Notes: generated by a model from the sequence alone, not told the origin. Shown: positions 1 to 10,735, counted from the stretch's first letter. The stretch: DNA of 64,000 nt from Arabidopsis thaliana (GCF_000001735.4 NC_003071.7:5821151-5885150); one strand, 5' to 3'. Program-made: numbers and translations.

Positions 1-28
1 TGTGTTTTTGGTTTTGAGTTTGTTACAG

Positions 29-370
29 GTTGCTCCAAAAAAGAAAGGCAGGGTTTATGGGGCTGGTTCATTGCAGATAGAAGCCTCCTCAGCTCATGCT
101 GGTCCAGTGCTGCCTGGGGAAGACCCGGTTGTTCTCTCTCGAAAGCTGGCTGTCGCTGAAGCTACTATTGCAACCCAAGCTGAGAAGATCACTAGCTTTG
201 ACGTCTACTTCGATTATCTTGCCGATAAGGATCCAGAGTTCGCTGCCCTCTTTCGAGCCAGAACCTCTACAAGGACTGAGCCGACCAGCTCCAATCCGAT
301 ACCGGAGGAGCCCAATACCGCAGCTGCTCCATCTGCTGGGATCAGAGATGAGGCAGTCGGAGCCACATGA
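29..370 (+). CDS. C-terminal exon of a CACTA (Ptta/En/Spm-type) protein
   Basis: A 3' splice acceptor (TTTGTTACAG) ends at base 28, and the open frame then runs to the TGA at 368-370. The peptide starts VAPKKKGRVYGAGS, the conserved KGRVYG-x-GS signature found near the C-terminus of plant En/Spm-family (Ptta) transposase proteins. A short heptad-like helix (LAVAEATIATQAEKI) and a Ser/Thr/Pro-rich tail follow. Only the last exon is in the window, so whether the full protein is intact cannot be judged. The host element ends at 1055. Family assignment is good; the exact role of this protein in CACTA transposition is not certain. Confidence 0.7.
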   Translation, partial: VAPKKKGRVYGAGSLQIEASSAHAGPVLPGEDPVVLSRKLAVAEATIATQAEKITSFDVYFDYLADKDPEFAALFRARTSTRTEPTSSNPIPEEPNTAAAPSAGIRDEAVGAT

Positions 371-639
371 TCATCCTCTCCATCTCAAGCTTTCTAAGAT
401 TATAACTTGCATTACTTTGGGTCAAGAAACATAGACTTTTTTGGTTTGTTTAATTATGTGTTGAATACTTGGATCTTTAATTCAGTTTGTAAAAACAATT
501 ATGCTTTCAATTTCAATTCAAGTTTCATTTTCAATTTCAATTAGTTTTCAAATAATCTAAGTTTAATATCAAATTTAAAGGTTTAATCTAAATCTATTAG
601 CTAAACAAAACAGTAATTACGCTAATTAGTAAACTCAGT

Positions 640-1055
640 GTGATGCAAATAATTCACAAATTCGTCGCAAAAGTTACTAGGGATTTGCTACTAAAGTTAA
701 AAAATATCGCAAGTCCGTCGCAAAGTTTGCGAGGGAAATGCGACACCTGTTTAAATTGCTACCGTTGTTGTCCCTCGCAAATTGCAATTAGTTTGCGAGA
801 GATTTTGTTAGTCGCAAAATTTGCGAGGGAATTACTACTATTAACCATTTGCGAGACGCGTTTTGCGAGCAAATTGCAATTAGTTTGCGAGAGATTTTGT
901 TCGTCGCAAAATTTGCGAGGGAATTACTACTGTTAACCGTTTGCGAGACGCGTTTTGCGAGGAACTGGTGTTCCTCGCAAATCTCTCGCGATTAACGATT
1001 TGCGAGGGATTTCCAACGAAATCTTCCGTCGCAAGTCGCCTATTTTCTTGTAGTG
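640..1055 (+). repeat. CACTA subterminal repeats
   Basis: About ten copies of (T)TTGCGAG(GGA), in both orientations, cluster before the terminus. They include a direct tandem duplication of 92 bp (units 778-869 and 870-961). Such arrays are where CACTA transposases bind. ORFs across this region are repeat artefacts. Confidence 0.75.
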
Positions 1056-1275
1056 AGAAAGAGTATGTAAAAGATGTTATCTTAACCTCATTGGTTTTGA
1101 TACATGATCATCAAATGGGCATGTGTCTCATTTGTACTCTTTTTCCCTTGTCAAGTTTTCTCTCAATGGGTTTTCTTGACAAGGTTTTTAATGAGGCAAA
1201 TGATTCACATTCAAATCACCCATTTGATGATCCAAACCATGGTATAACATTCAGAAGTTGGCCCAATGGAATATA
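1056..1275 (+). pseudogene. Fragment of retroelement ORF2 (C-terminal part)
   Basis: The peptide EYVKDVILTSLVLIHDHQMG and what follows nearly match the end of the ORF at 5373-6540 and the minus-strand copies near 7040-7260 and 7900-8110. It is cut on the left by the CACTA element and interrupted on the right by a MULE at 1276. It resumes at 2363 and runs into an LTR. Confidence 0.8.
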
Positions 1276-2362
1276 GGGAAAAATGTCAATTAATCTCCCA
1301 ACTTTCAAAAAATGGTCATTTTATACATCAACTTCGTATGCGGCCGTTTAAAACATGAACTAAACGTTGACTAACTTTTAAAACATGATTATTCGTTGAC
1401 CAGGCCAAAATAGATATGCCGTTATCAGTCATTAACGGAACTTCTAACGTCTGTTATCATCCGTTACGACTTTATTAGTCAAGTTTTAAATTGTGGCCAT
1501 TTTAAACATCGACTTTATATGTGGCCATTTTAAACATGAACTAAGCGTTGACTACCATTTAAAACATGAGAAATTCGTTGACCAAGCCAAAATAAACATG
1601 TTGTCATCATTCATTAAAAGAACTTATAACATTCATTATCACTTGTTAACGACTCTATTAGTATCCCTAAAACGACTTTGTTTTGAGAATAATCAAAAGA
1701 AAATCAGGATTTTTTTCTAAATGGAACCTCAATTCCCCAAATCTATTTCTACAACCGCTCAAACAAGACGAACAATCTTATAATGAGTCTTCAATTTGCT
1801 TCCATGATTCCTTTTAAAATTTAAAACAAATATATAAACGAAAACACCTTTATTTGCTTCCAATTACTGGCACTGCGATTATCTCTATATCAAACTATGT
1901 TCTTGGGTTCTGCTTAAAACTTTTTGATATGGAGATTTCATATGGGAAAAATCTTTATGTTCTTTCGATTATTCTCAAACGACGTTGTTTTGGACAGATT
2001 AACAGTCATTAACGGGTTTCTAAGTTCTACTGATAAAGACATGTCTATTTTGGCCTGGTCAACGAATTTTTCATGTCTTAAATGGTAGTCAACGTTTAGT
2101 TCATGTTTTAAATGGCCACATAAGAAGTTGGTGTTTAAAATGGCCACAATTTGAAACTTGACTAATAAAGTTAACGGATGATAACGGACGTTAGAAGTTC
2201 CGTTAATGACTGATAACGGCATGTCTATTTTTGCCTGGTCAACGAAAGATCATGTTTTAAAAATTAGTCTACATTTAGTTCATGTTTTAAACGGCCACAT
2301 ACGAAGTTGATGTATAAAATGGCCATTTTTTAAAAGTTGGGGGATTAAATGACATTTTTCCC
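1276..2362. mobile_element. Non-autonomous Mutator-like element with long TIRs
   Basis: The left end reads GGGAAAAATGTCA and the right end TGACATTTTTCCC, exact inverse complements. The inverted similarity runs inward for several hundred bases on each side. The element is flanked by the perfect 10-bp duplication ATGGAATATA (1266-1275 and 2363-2372). Uninterrupted copies of the target (around 6494-6503 and 7884-7893) have a single ATGGAATATA or a close form. Long TIRs and a 9-11 bp duplication define MULEs. No transposase reading frame is present. Its outer bases match those of the larger MULE at 40055. Confidence 0.93.
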
Positions 2363-2372
2363 ATGGAATATA

Positions 2373-2848
2373 TATGAAGTCCAGCCAATTTTATGACCAT
2401 CACAAGCCCAAGAAGAGCCCAAACCAAGTGGGTAATTTGCTGGTCAAGAGGAGTGACGAAAATAGCATTTCAAGAGTCATTTTGGAGCCAAGAAGTGGAA
2501 GGGTTATTTTTAAACTTTCAAACTAGTCTTTATTTCTTTTTATTTTCCAAGGTAGTCTTGTGAGTGTGTTCCAAGACTTCCTTCTTCTTTATAAACTCCT
2601 TGTAATCTCTTATGAGAACTCATCTATCTTTTTATCAAAAACTCTCTCTTAAAATAGATCATGGATCCATTTTCGTATGTCGAATTTTGATCTTTCTCGA
2701 CTTATCGAAAGGCTTTTCCGCATCCTTTTTTGGCGTCATTCAATCCATCATCTCGTCTTTGAGTTGTGTGTCGTCTCTATTTCGAGAATATCCACTACAA
2801 ATCTTCCAAGTGCCGAAATTGGGATTAATTCCTACCAGGATCATATCA
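2373..2848 (+). repeat. LTR of a pol-less LTR retroelement (left boundary uncertain)
   Basis: A primer-binding site follows at 2851. The same sequence recurs inverted at 6557-7030 and 7411-7880. The right end is ...GGATCATATCA. The left end is not resolved: a purine run (AAGAAGTGGAAGGG, about 2497-2510) could be the polypurine tract, which would put the true LTR start near 2511 and make the rest internal sequence. Confidence 0.65.
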
Positions 2849-2850
2849 TG

Positions 2851-2866
2851 TGGTATCAGAGCACAC
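2851..2866 (+). other. Primer-binding site (initiator tRNA-Met type)
   Basis: TGGTATCAGAGC, complementary to the 3' end of plant initiator methionine tRNA, lies two bases after the LTR end. It marks the start of the internal region of the retroelement on the plus strand. Confidence 0.85.
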
Positions 2867-3775
2867 TTGGAGATTGAGTCGTTTCTGTCTGTCATCTTGT
2901 TTTAATTTTCATAATTATTTGGTGTGTGCTAAAACTGTGAAATCAATTGTCAAGGGTTCGAAAAAGAGTCTAGTATTTTGTAAAATTGTTTCTAGAATTT
3001 TTGGAAACGATTGGATAATTTTGTAGCGTCCGATTAAGTCAAACAGTCGTGATTAGGGTTCTACGAGAGTTTTGTGTAAGTTGAAGCGTCATTTTGTGTT
3101 TGTTGTGTTGAATCCTTTCTATTATAAAAAGAACTTGTTACTGGTGTATTTGTGCTTTGTTTCTCAGGTCGCAATGTCAACAACTGAGGAGAGATCAAGC
3201 CACAACTGCAACAAGCGTCTAATTGAAGCTCTTACCACTGAAATGGAGCAAATTTTCGACAACCACTTAGATCAAATTCGTCAAGGGCATCACAGAGAAC
3301 GAAAAAGGAAGGAACAAAAGCTTAAGTCTAAGCCACCGGACAACTTACTGAGATCAACACAGAGCAGCCCACAGAAAATTCCTCACACTCCCAAATCCAA
3401 ATCTGTGTTTCATTCTGATTATAAACCGACTAATGCACTTTTTAAATTTTCAGGAAAAGAAGATTACCTAGAGTGGGAGAAAAACATGGACGAGTGGTTT
3501 CCCTACAAAAACTTCTTGAGTGAGATGAGATTTGTTTGTGCACTTAGCCACCTCACGGGAGATGCTTACAAATGGTGGTTGCTAGAAGTTGATGATCGCT
3601 TATATTATAAGGAGCCACCTATCACTTTGTGGAGAGATCTTAAGAAACTGCTAAGGAATAAGTATGCTCTACAAGCACTAAAATGCACTCCAAAAGGCAA
3701 TCCCAAAATCCAAGGGTTAGCAGTTCAAGAAAAGAAAGAAGTCTTAGCCCCATATTCGAAGAAAAACCCCATAGC

Positions 3776-4554
3776 TAGTGATGTTAATATGGGCTAACCC
3801 ACCCCAATTAAACCCACCCCATTTAAACCCATCCCATTTAACTTCAAACCCATATAAACTCATTTATATTTGAACCCCATTTAACCCTGCCCATTTAAAT
3901 TTAGTAAACCCATGTGAACCCATTTAAATCAATTAAGTGAGATATTGCCTTTTATTAATTAATTCATAAACTTAATTAGATAAATAATAACAGCCCATAA
4001 ACATTAGCTAAATCTGAAATATTTATAATTCACTAAAACATAGATTTCAATAATATATAATAATAATAATATTTTCAAATTTGGCGAAAAATAATTTTTT
4101 TGATTTTGGTAAGAAAACGTGATTTTACGGTTTTACGGAGAAATGTTGTTTACGGTTTTGGCGGAAAATACTTTTTATGATTTTGGCGGGAAAAAGTGAT
4201 TTTACGGTTTTGGCGGGAAAACGTGATTTTACGGTTTTGGCGGGAAAACGTGATTTTACGGTTTTGGCGGAAAAACGTGATTTTACGGTTTGGCGGGAAA
4301 ACGTGATTTTACGAGTTTGGCGGGAAAACGTGATTTTACATTTTGTTTTAAATTTATTTAATATTTTGCTCTTTATTTTAGTTATAATTAAGTTATCTAC
4401 ATTTTAATAAAAATAACTAATATAAAATGAAACATAAATGGGCTTGAATGAAACATAAACATAATATTTTTTTCTAAATGGGTTTAAATGGGTTAATTTT
4501 TTTGGACATACCCATTTATTAAATAGGTATTTCGTGGCCAAGTTAACATCACTA
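3776..4554. mobile_element. Non-autonomous hAT element, 779 bp
   Basis: The termini are TAGTGATGTTAA and TTAACATCACTA (12-bp perfect TIRs). A perfect 8-bp duplication CCCATAGC flanks them (3768-3775 and 4555-4562), the hAT hallmark. The interior is AT-rich with GGGTTTAAATGGG-type subterminal motifs and a 27-bp minisatellite. There is no transposase ORF. Confidence 0.95.
4080..4335 (+). repeat. 27-bp minisatellite inside the hAT element
   Basis: The unit is about GGCGGGAAAACGTGATTTTACGGTTTT, written here only as GGCGGGAAAACGTG plus ATTTTACGGTTTT. At least six copies are seen, some one base shorter, and they decay toward the left. Confidence 0.85.
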
Positions 4555-5372
4555 CCCATAGCAGAACAACAATTGAAGGATGAAATTCTGAAGATTCTCA
4601 ATGCTTACAACAAACCCAAGAAAGCTAAGTCAACATCTCAACCAAAGATGGTCACCGAAGAAGTTGTAGTTCACAAGCAAAGCCGACAACCATTACTTGA
4701 ATCAAGCGGTGAACAAAAGCAATGTAAGTCTTCTAATCTTTCAAAATCCAGGGGAGTCACTTGTTATAACTGTCGTAAGAAAGGACATTTAGTTGCAACT
4801 TGCCCTGAAAAACTTGAGCTAACTAATACTTCATTAGAATCGAAACTGAGCTCACCAAACTCAAGTAGTGAAGTAGTTAGTCAAGGTTTAAAAAATTCTA
4901 GTTCTTGTGTCATGCACTTGTTCTTGTCAAAGGATGTTGATTCTGGTCATACTATGGAGCATGAGAATGACAAAACTGAAGGAAGCACAAAAGAGGAGAC
5001 TCATCATTTGGTGTCAACCACTTCACAAGCTTGTCGAGCTGACTATGTTTCAAAAATCACCATCTTGAACAAGAAAGGACCGCCATATGTATCCCAACCA
5101 GTTCTAAACCGAGAGTTACCTAAAGAAGAACCACATGAATTAGGAGGATTCACTCAAGTTGAGGCTGTCATGGTCCACAAACAATCACCTAGAGCTGAAT
5201 GCAATATTTTTTCAAGGATAAACCACCAGATGCTACACCACCATTTAAAACTCGAGGTAATTATCTAAACTCCCAAAAACGAATTAAAGCTAATTTGCTT
5301 TCTCTTGGTGAAGGTTGTACACTTTCGAGGCCAATCAAGAAGACTAATGATTAGGAGATAAACACTCATCAT

Positions 5373-6540
5373 ATGAGTCAATCAAGAGATCCTCGTGAAG
5401 ATTATCAAAATCAACTTCGGCTAAAGCACATGGAAGAATGCATAGAGGAGCCTGAAATGGATATTTCTTCATTTAGTACTTTTCATACTTATCAGTGGCG
5501 ACAAGGAGAGTTGTTAGATAGCTCTAGAGAGGAGGAGTTGGTCACCAACAATGCCTTGATCCAAAAAGAACTCCCGGATCCAACGCCACTTCCATTAGTC
5601 ATGATGATACCAAGCACCGAACACATTGTGAACCTTACTCAGGTAAGTAACTCTTTAACTCGATTTGTTTCTCATGTTTCAATAATTGTTACTATGAGTT
5701 TATCATATTTAGGAAACATTGAGAAAGAGTTAGATTTATCTAAAGAATATTTGGAATCAAACTCTTGTCTTAGGATAAAAGTAAAACATGAACATTTCAA
5801 GAATGATGCATTGATTAAAGCTGAGCCATGTTTACTTGTTTATAGTGATTTCATGACTATGATAACGCACTTGCTTTTTGCCAAAGGTGTTGACAACATT
5901 GTAGGTGTAAACGAGGAGCCACCAAACTTAGAATTTCTCTCCTCCAATCTCTTTAAAAGGACTGGAATTGGAGTTGTTTTGATGCCAAAGATCGATTATC
6001 CATCCAACCGAACAAGAAGAAAAAGCAAAAATGCTTATGAACTTGAGCTACAAGGTAAGTATAATGTGAGTTCCAATTTCAATAATTCTTACTTGGTTCT
6101 TTTCATTGTAGGTGAACTGGATTTGAGGTCAAATCCTTTTCAAGTGGGAGAGGATGATGTGATCATGGAAATCACAAAGGACTTGGAATTTGATCAAGAG
6201 CTCGTAGCCGAGGAAGAGCTTAAAGCAGAGGAGCAGCTTGAACCTGAGGAGCATTTTGAAACAGAAAATGTACTTATAGCGATGAAAGAGTATGTGAAAG
6301 ATGTTATCTTAACCTCATTGGTTTTGATACATGATCATCAAATGGGCATGTGTCTCATTTGTACTCTGTTTCCCTTGTCAAGTTTTGTCCCAATGGGTTT
6401 TCTTGACAAGGTTTTTAATGAGGCAAATGATTCACATTCAAATCACCCATTTGATGATCCAAACCATGGTATAACATTCAGAAGTTGGCCCAATAGAATA
6501 TATATGAAGTCCAACAAATTTTATGACCATCACAAAAAAA
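5373..6540 (+). pseudogene. ORF2 of the pol-less LTR retroelement (unknown function)
   Basis: A long open frame from ATG 5373 encodes an acidic protein that I do not recognise. No pol motif (DSG, YVDD or HHCC) is present. The C-terminal part has Glu-rich repeats (about 6195-6260, AEEELKAEEQLEPEEHFE). It then has the segment EYVKDVILTSLVLIHDHQMG, which recurs in all the copies here. Intron-like boundaries occur inside (CTCAG/GTAAGT near 5642 and AAG/GTAAGTATAATG near 6056 with TTGTAG/GTGAAC near 6110), so some of the open frame may be intron. It runs past 6540 into an A-rich junction and an inverted LTR, so the real C-terminus is uncertain. Confidence 0.5.
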
Positions 6541-6556
6541 AAATAAAAAAAAATTC

Positions 6557-7410
6557 ACATGATATGATCCTGATGAGGAATTAATCCCAATTTCGGCACT
6601 TGGAAGATCTGTAGTGGATATTCTCGAAATAGAGACGACACACGACTCAAAGACGAGATGATGGATTGAATGACGCCACAAAAGGATGTGGAAAAGCCTT
6701 TTGATAAGTCGAGAAAGATCAAAATTCGACATACGAAAATGGATCCATGATCTATTTTAAGAGAGAGTTTTTGATAAAAAGATAGAGGAGTTCTCATAAG
6801 AGATTACAAGGAGTTTATAAAGGAGAAGGAAGTCTTGGAACACACTCACAAGACTACCTTGGAAAATAAAAAGAAATAAAGACTAGTTTGAAAGTTTAAA
6901 AATAACCCTTCTACTTCTTGGCTCCAAAATGACTCTTGAAATGCTATTTTCGTCACTCCTCTTGACCAGCAAATTACCCACCTAGTTTGGGCTCTTTTTG
7001 GGCTTGTGATGGTCATAAAATTGGTTGGACTTCATATGTATTCCATTGGGCCAACTTCTGAATGTTATACCATGGTTTGGATCATCAAATGGGTGATTTG
7101 AATGTGAATCATTTGCCTCATTAAAAACCTTGTGAAGAAACCCATTGGGACAAAACTTGACAAGGGAAAAAGAGTACAAATGAGACACATGCCCATTTGA
7201 TGATCATGTATCAAAACCAATGAGGTTAAGATAACATCTTTCACATACTCTTTCTCCGCTATAAGTACATTTTCTGCTTCAAAATGCTCCTCAGGTTCAA
7301 GCTGCTCCTCTGCTTCAAGCTCTTCCTCGGCTACGAGCTCTTGATCAAATTCCAAGTCCTTTGTGCTTTCCATGATCACATCATCCTCTCCCACTTGAAA
7401 AGGATTTGAC
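6557..7410 (-). mobile_element. Inverted LTR plus ORF2 tail of the same retroelement (copy 1)
   Basis: Read on the minus strand, the ORF2 tail (7410 to about 7030) leads into an LTR ending at 6557 with GGATCATATCATG. This is inverted relative to the plus-strand element that ends at about 6540, giving a foldback structure. Gag and PBS are absent, so it is a deletion derivative. Confidence 0.75.
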
Positions 7411-8238
7411 CTCATGATATGATCCTGGTGAGGAATCAATCCCAATTTCGGCACTTGGAAGATCTGGATTGGATATTCTCAAAATAGAGACGAAACACGA
7501 CTCAAAGACGAGATGATGGATTGAATGACGCCACAAAAGGATGCGGAAAAGCCTTTTGATAAGTCGAGAAAGATAAAAATTCGACATACGAAAATGGATC
7601 CATGATCTATTTTAAGAGAGAGTTTTTGATAAAAAGATAGATGAGTTCTCACAAGAGATTACAAGGAGTTTATAAAGAAGAAGGAAGTCTTGGAACACAC
7701 TCACAAGACTACCTTGGAAAATAAAAAGAAATAAAGACTAGTTGAAAGTTTAAAAATAACCCTTCCACTTCTTGGCTCCAAAATGACTCTTGAAATGCTA
7801 TTTTCGTCACTTCTCTCGACCAGCAAATTACCCACTTGGTTTGGGTTCTTCTTGGGTTTGTGATGGTCATAAAATTGGCTGGACTTCATATATATTCCAT
7901 TGGGCCAACTTCTGAATGTTATACCATGGTTTGGATCATCAAATGGGTGATTTGAATGTGAATCATTTGCCTCATTAAAAACCTTGTGAAGAAACCCATT
8001 GGGACAAAACTTGACAAGGGAAAAAGAGTACAAATGAGACACATGCCCATTTGATGATCATGTATCAAAACCAATGAGGTTAAGATAACATCTTTCACAT
8101 ACTCTTTCATCGCTATAAGTACACTTTCTGCTTCAAAATGCTCCTCCGGTTCAAGCTGCTCCTCTGCTTCAAGCTCTTCCTCGGCTACGAGCTCTTGATC
8201 AAATTCCAAATCCTTTGTGCTTTCCATGATCACATCAC
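7411..8238 (-). mobile_element. Inverted LTR plus ORF2 tail (copy 2, tandem to copy 1)
   Basis: This is a second minus-strand unit, with the ORF2 tail at 8235 to about 7890 and the LTR at about 7880-7411. The LTR end is fused directly to the ORF2 tail of copy 1 at about 7411 (ATCATATCATGAGGTCAAATCC on the minus strand), with no PBS or gag between. On the right it breaks inside ORF2 sequence, at a short shared string (CATCACCA) with the DC1 fragment. Confidence 0.75.
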
Positions 8239-9133
8239 CACCATCTGAAACTCGAGATTAGTAGAGTCTACGACGAAAAGAAGGTTTGTCAAGCGTGCAC
8301 CCTTCCGATCTACGAGGGTAGCTATTATTCATGTATGGATGAATGTGACTTCAGCATACACGAAGCATGTGCAAATGCACCTTGCAAGAAATATCATGCA
8401 TTGAATCCATATCCACTTACGCTAAAGGTCGTAACTTGTGAAAATGAAGACAACGGAGGATATTTTTCTTGTGATGCTTGTCAACGTGAGAGTTGTGGTT
8501 TCGTTTATGAAAATTTTGGAGGAGAGAATGGTGGTTCCAGGTTTCGACTAGATTTACGATGTGCCTCGGTTTCTGAACCATTTGAATATCTAGGTCATGA
8601 CCATCCCTTATACCTAGCTTTGAATCCAGAAGAAGAAAGGTCAGCGATGTGTCAAATCTGCCAACAAAGTCTAGATGAGTCTTATTATTGTAGAAAACTA
8701 AATTGCATTGCATGTGATTTTGTGATATGCTTCAAGTGTGCTACCTTACCCTACAAGGCAAGATATCAACATGACAAGCATTTCCTCACATTTTATGAAG
8801 CGGAAGGGGCAAATGATCATTCAGAGTGGTGTGATGTATGCGAAAGAAGAACAGAAAGGGTTCTATTCTTGCGAAGACTGCTGCACCACTCTTCATATTG
8901 ATTGTTTGCTTGGGGAAGACATGTATATGAAGCCTGACCACAATATAATGTATAAGAAGGGTTTCACCGGATATTATATGAAGCTTCATATTCTTCCCAA
9001 CAATACTTTGTCTCGGCCATTTTGCAATACGTGCAGGCAGCGTTGTCGTCAGAAAATAGTTTTCAAATACAAAGAACACTACAGATTTTGTAATGTATCT
9101 TGCCTCTTGTATAATAAAAAGATAGTCCGTTGA
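8239..9133 (+). pseudogene. Truncated, frameshifted DC1-domain gene fragment (B-type)
   Basis: The segment begins inside a DC1 protein (HLKLEISRVYDE at 8242) and matches the C-terminal half of gene B closely. It has several zinc-binding Cys/His modules: CQAC..YYSCMDECDFSIHEAC, FSCDACQRESCGF, CQICQQ..LNCIACDFVICFKC and WCDVC. The frame is lost near 8850-8860, between WCDVCERRTE and the continuation KGFYSCEDCCTTLHIDCLLG, which is in another frame and runs to the TGA ending at 9133. The 5' half has been replaced by retroelement sequence. It cannot make a normal DC1 protein. Confidence 0.9.
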
Positions 9134-9587
9134 TTCCTATCGTTTTGGAGATCAAGTTCTAATCAATATAGAGGAAATCTCGGGCTATCATTATCTGTTA
9201 AAAACCCATTTTGGTGCTCAAGATAACTGAGGTTTAGGAAAAATCTCACAAAGAAAAAGTCTTATCTGAGACCAAGCAGAAGCTAAAAGGTCGACGAAAT
9301 CGAAGATGAATCCAACACTTTGATTTTCATAGGTGTTTTCGAATCCATCTGTGTACATATGATCCGTTGTCTGTTTTTGGGCCATTACTCGGCCTACAAT
9401 TACTTTTTTTGTCGGCCATAAATACTTCGAGATCGTACAGTTCTGGCTGAAAAGTAAGGAAAGTATAGTTATGACCGTAGGATGAATTCTCCACATGATC
9501 TGACGATCAAGAATCATTGAGAATCCTCCCATCGTGTACGTGTTCGATGGTCAACGGATTCGCTAATAGCGCAGTCCGTGATTTAGT
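9134..9587. other. Intergenic module shared across the DC1 array
   Basis: No gene is seen. The segment 9190-9340 matches sequence downstream of gene B (19025-19210), including the run TCATTATCTGTTAAAA. The segment 9400-9590 (cactcgg-like; GTCAACGGATTCGC) matches sequence downstream of gene A (14210-14370). A 33-bp stretch at 9341-9373 recurs exactly at 40009-40041, beside the MYB fragment. Confidence 0.7.
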
Positions 9588-10127
9588 GGACGATTGGTTG
9601 GACTGTAGATGTAGAATTTTTGCTGTAATTGTTTTGCTGTAACTGTATTTGCTGTAGCTGTAGATTTTTTTCTGTAGGTATTTTGATAGTAAAGCATGAT
9701 AGATAAAATTAGTTCAATACTATAGATTTAAATTTTAAATATATGAATTTTAAAATTTTGAAATATAAAATTTTAAATTTTAAATTCATATATTCATTAT
9801 ATAATTTTTGATGAAAATATATATTATAATATTAAATTTTATAATAACTAAAGAAAATATAAATTGTTTTTGTACTTTTTATTTATGTTATTTATATTAA
9901 TAAAAATATGGTAAATAGATAATTAAATGTTATTATATAAAAAATGTTTACAGTTCTTAAAGCACAAAAAAATGTGTTGTACAAATTTTAAGAGTTACAG
10001 CTAAAAAACTAAAAAAAGTTGTTTTGAGCTATGAGATTTTTAAAAAAAGCTAAAGCTTGATTTGCTCAAAATTAGGGTTTTAAGTTGTTTTGGAGCTAAA
10101 TCATAAAGATACAGCCCATCCAATCAC
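9588..10127. mobile_element. Candidate MITE with imperfect TIRs
   Basis: The left end GATTGGTTGGACTGTAG resembles the inverse of the right end TACAGCCCATCCAATC. The interior is AT-rich with repeated CTGTAGCTGTA. Compared with the same intergenic module near 14370, an extra block of about 600 bp sits here, which supports insertion. No clear TSD could be assigned. Confidence 0.45.
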
Positions 10128-10469
10128 CAACTCAATGTTCAAACGGGTTTGTTCCCCCCAACGACTTGGTCCAGGCCATTAATTATTTAATATTTAGAGA
10201 TCGGACGGCTCTTGCATGGGCGATGAAACTCTAAGACCGGGGATGGTGTATCTTTATGATCCGACGGTCCAGAATCATCAAAGACCTCTGATATTCAAAC
10301 TTTTATTTCCAAAGTTTTAACGTCCAAAATCCCAAATAAATTCTAAAAAAGGATCAGTCGGTGTTCTTGTTCAGCAAGGGCACGTGAGTTGCTGCGATGT
10401 GTACTTTAGTTTTATTTTATTTTTCAGTTTTCCCTCGCAATTTCGGCTTCTACTAAATGTTGAAAATTG

Positions 10470-10735
10470 CGCTGCTTTACGATGTGCGTTACCAGAATAC
10501 AAAACCTCATGGAAGTACCTCCCTATAGCAACCTATCTTGCTGATATTCTTAAAATTTCAAAGCTCTGTCGCTTCAATTTTATTCATATCTCTCGTAAAG
10601 CGAATGATATTGTGGATAGGTTAGCAAAGCAAGCTAGATGTAATGCTCTCGATTATGTAATCCGTTGGACTCTACATTGTACTTGAAAGTTAAATAATGA
10701 AATAGTTTGACGACAAAAAACAGAAAAAAAAAAAT
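10470..10735 (+). pseudogene. LINE 3' end with RNase H-like (RVT_3) fragment
   Basis: The peptide ALPEYKTSWKYLPIATYLAD...FNFIHISRKANDIVDRLAKQAR resembles the end of the plant RNase H-like (RVT_3) domain that closes many LINE ORF2 proteins; the last helix has the usual N-x-x-ADxLAK-type pattern. The frame stops at 10684-10686, and an A-rich stretch (AAACAGAAAAAAAAAA, to about 10735) follows. This fits a 5'-truncated LINE copy inserted in the DC1 intergenic module. The bases 10128-10383 just before belong to that module. Too short and truncated to function. Confidence 0.6.

Larger units (their letters stand above)
1..1055 (+). mobile_element. CACTA (En/Spm) transposon, 3' part
   Basis: The segment ends at 1055 with the inverted CACTA terminus: the last bases read ...TTTTCTTGTAGTG, whose reverse complement starts CACTACAAGAAAA. 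It carries the last exon of a CACTA-type protein and a zone of repeated TTTGCGAGGGA motifs typical of subterminal transposase-binding repeats. The 3-bp sequence AGA follows at 1056-1058. Related uninterrupted copies of the target (minus strand near 7250) read GCGGAGAAAGAG, which fits insertion in that sequence with a 3-bp TSD. The 5' end lies outside the window. Bases 371-639 are AT-rich with no gene visible. Confidence 0.85.
3174..5268 (+). pseudogene. Retroelement gag (capsid and zinc knuckle), interrupted by a hAT element
   Basis: The likely start is the ATG at 3174, just after a splice-like TTTCTCAG. The first part has a basic region, then a gag core (FSGKEDYLEWEKNMDEWF, then LTGDAYKWW) typical of plant Ty3-like Gag. 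After the insertion the frame continues with a CCHC zinc knuckle, CYNCRKKGHLVATC (about 4763-4804). Bases before 3776 and after 4562 are in the same reading register once the element and one duplicate are ignored. The frame also appears shifted near 5200, because an alternative frame stays open to the TAG at about 5352. No protease, reverse transcriptase or integrase is seen downstream, so the element probably depended on another for mobility. Confidence 0.75.

Noticed and set aside
640..1276. Two ORFs with Cys-rich translations near the CACTA end
   Set aside because: They read through TTTGCGAG repeats and a retroelement fragment; no gene structure.
9218..9532. 104-codon minus-strand ORF
   Set aside because: It lies in the duplicated non-coding spacer module, is not open in the other copies and has no recognisable domain.
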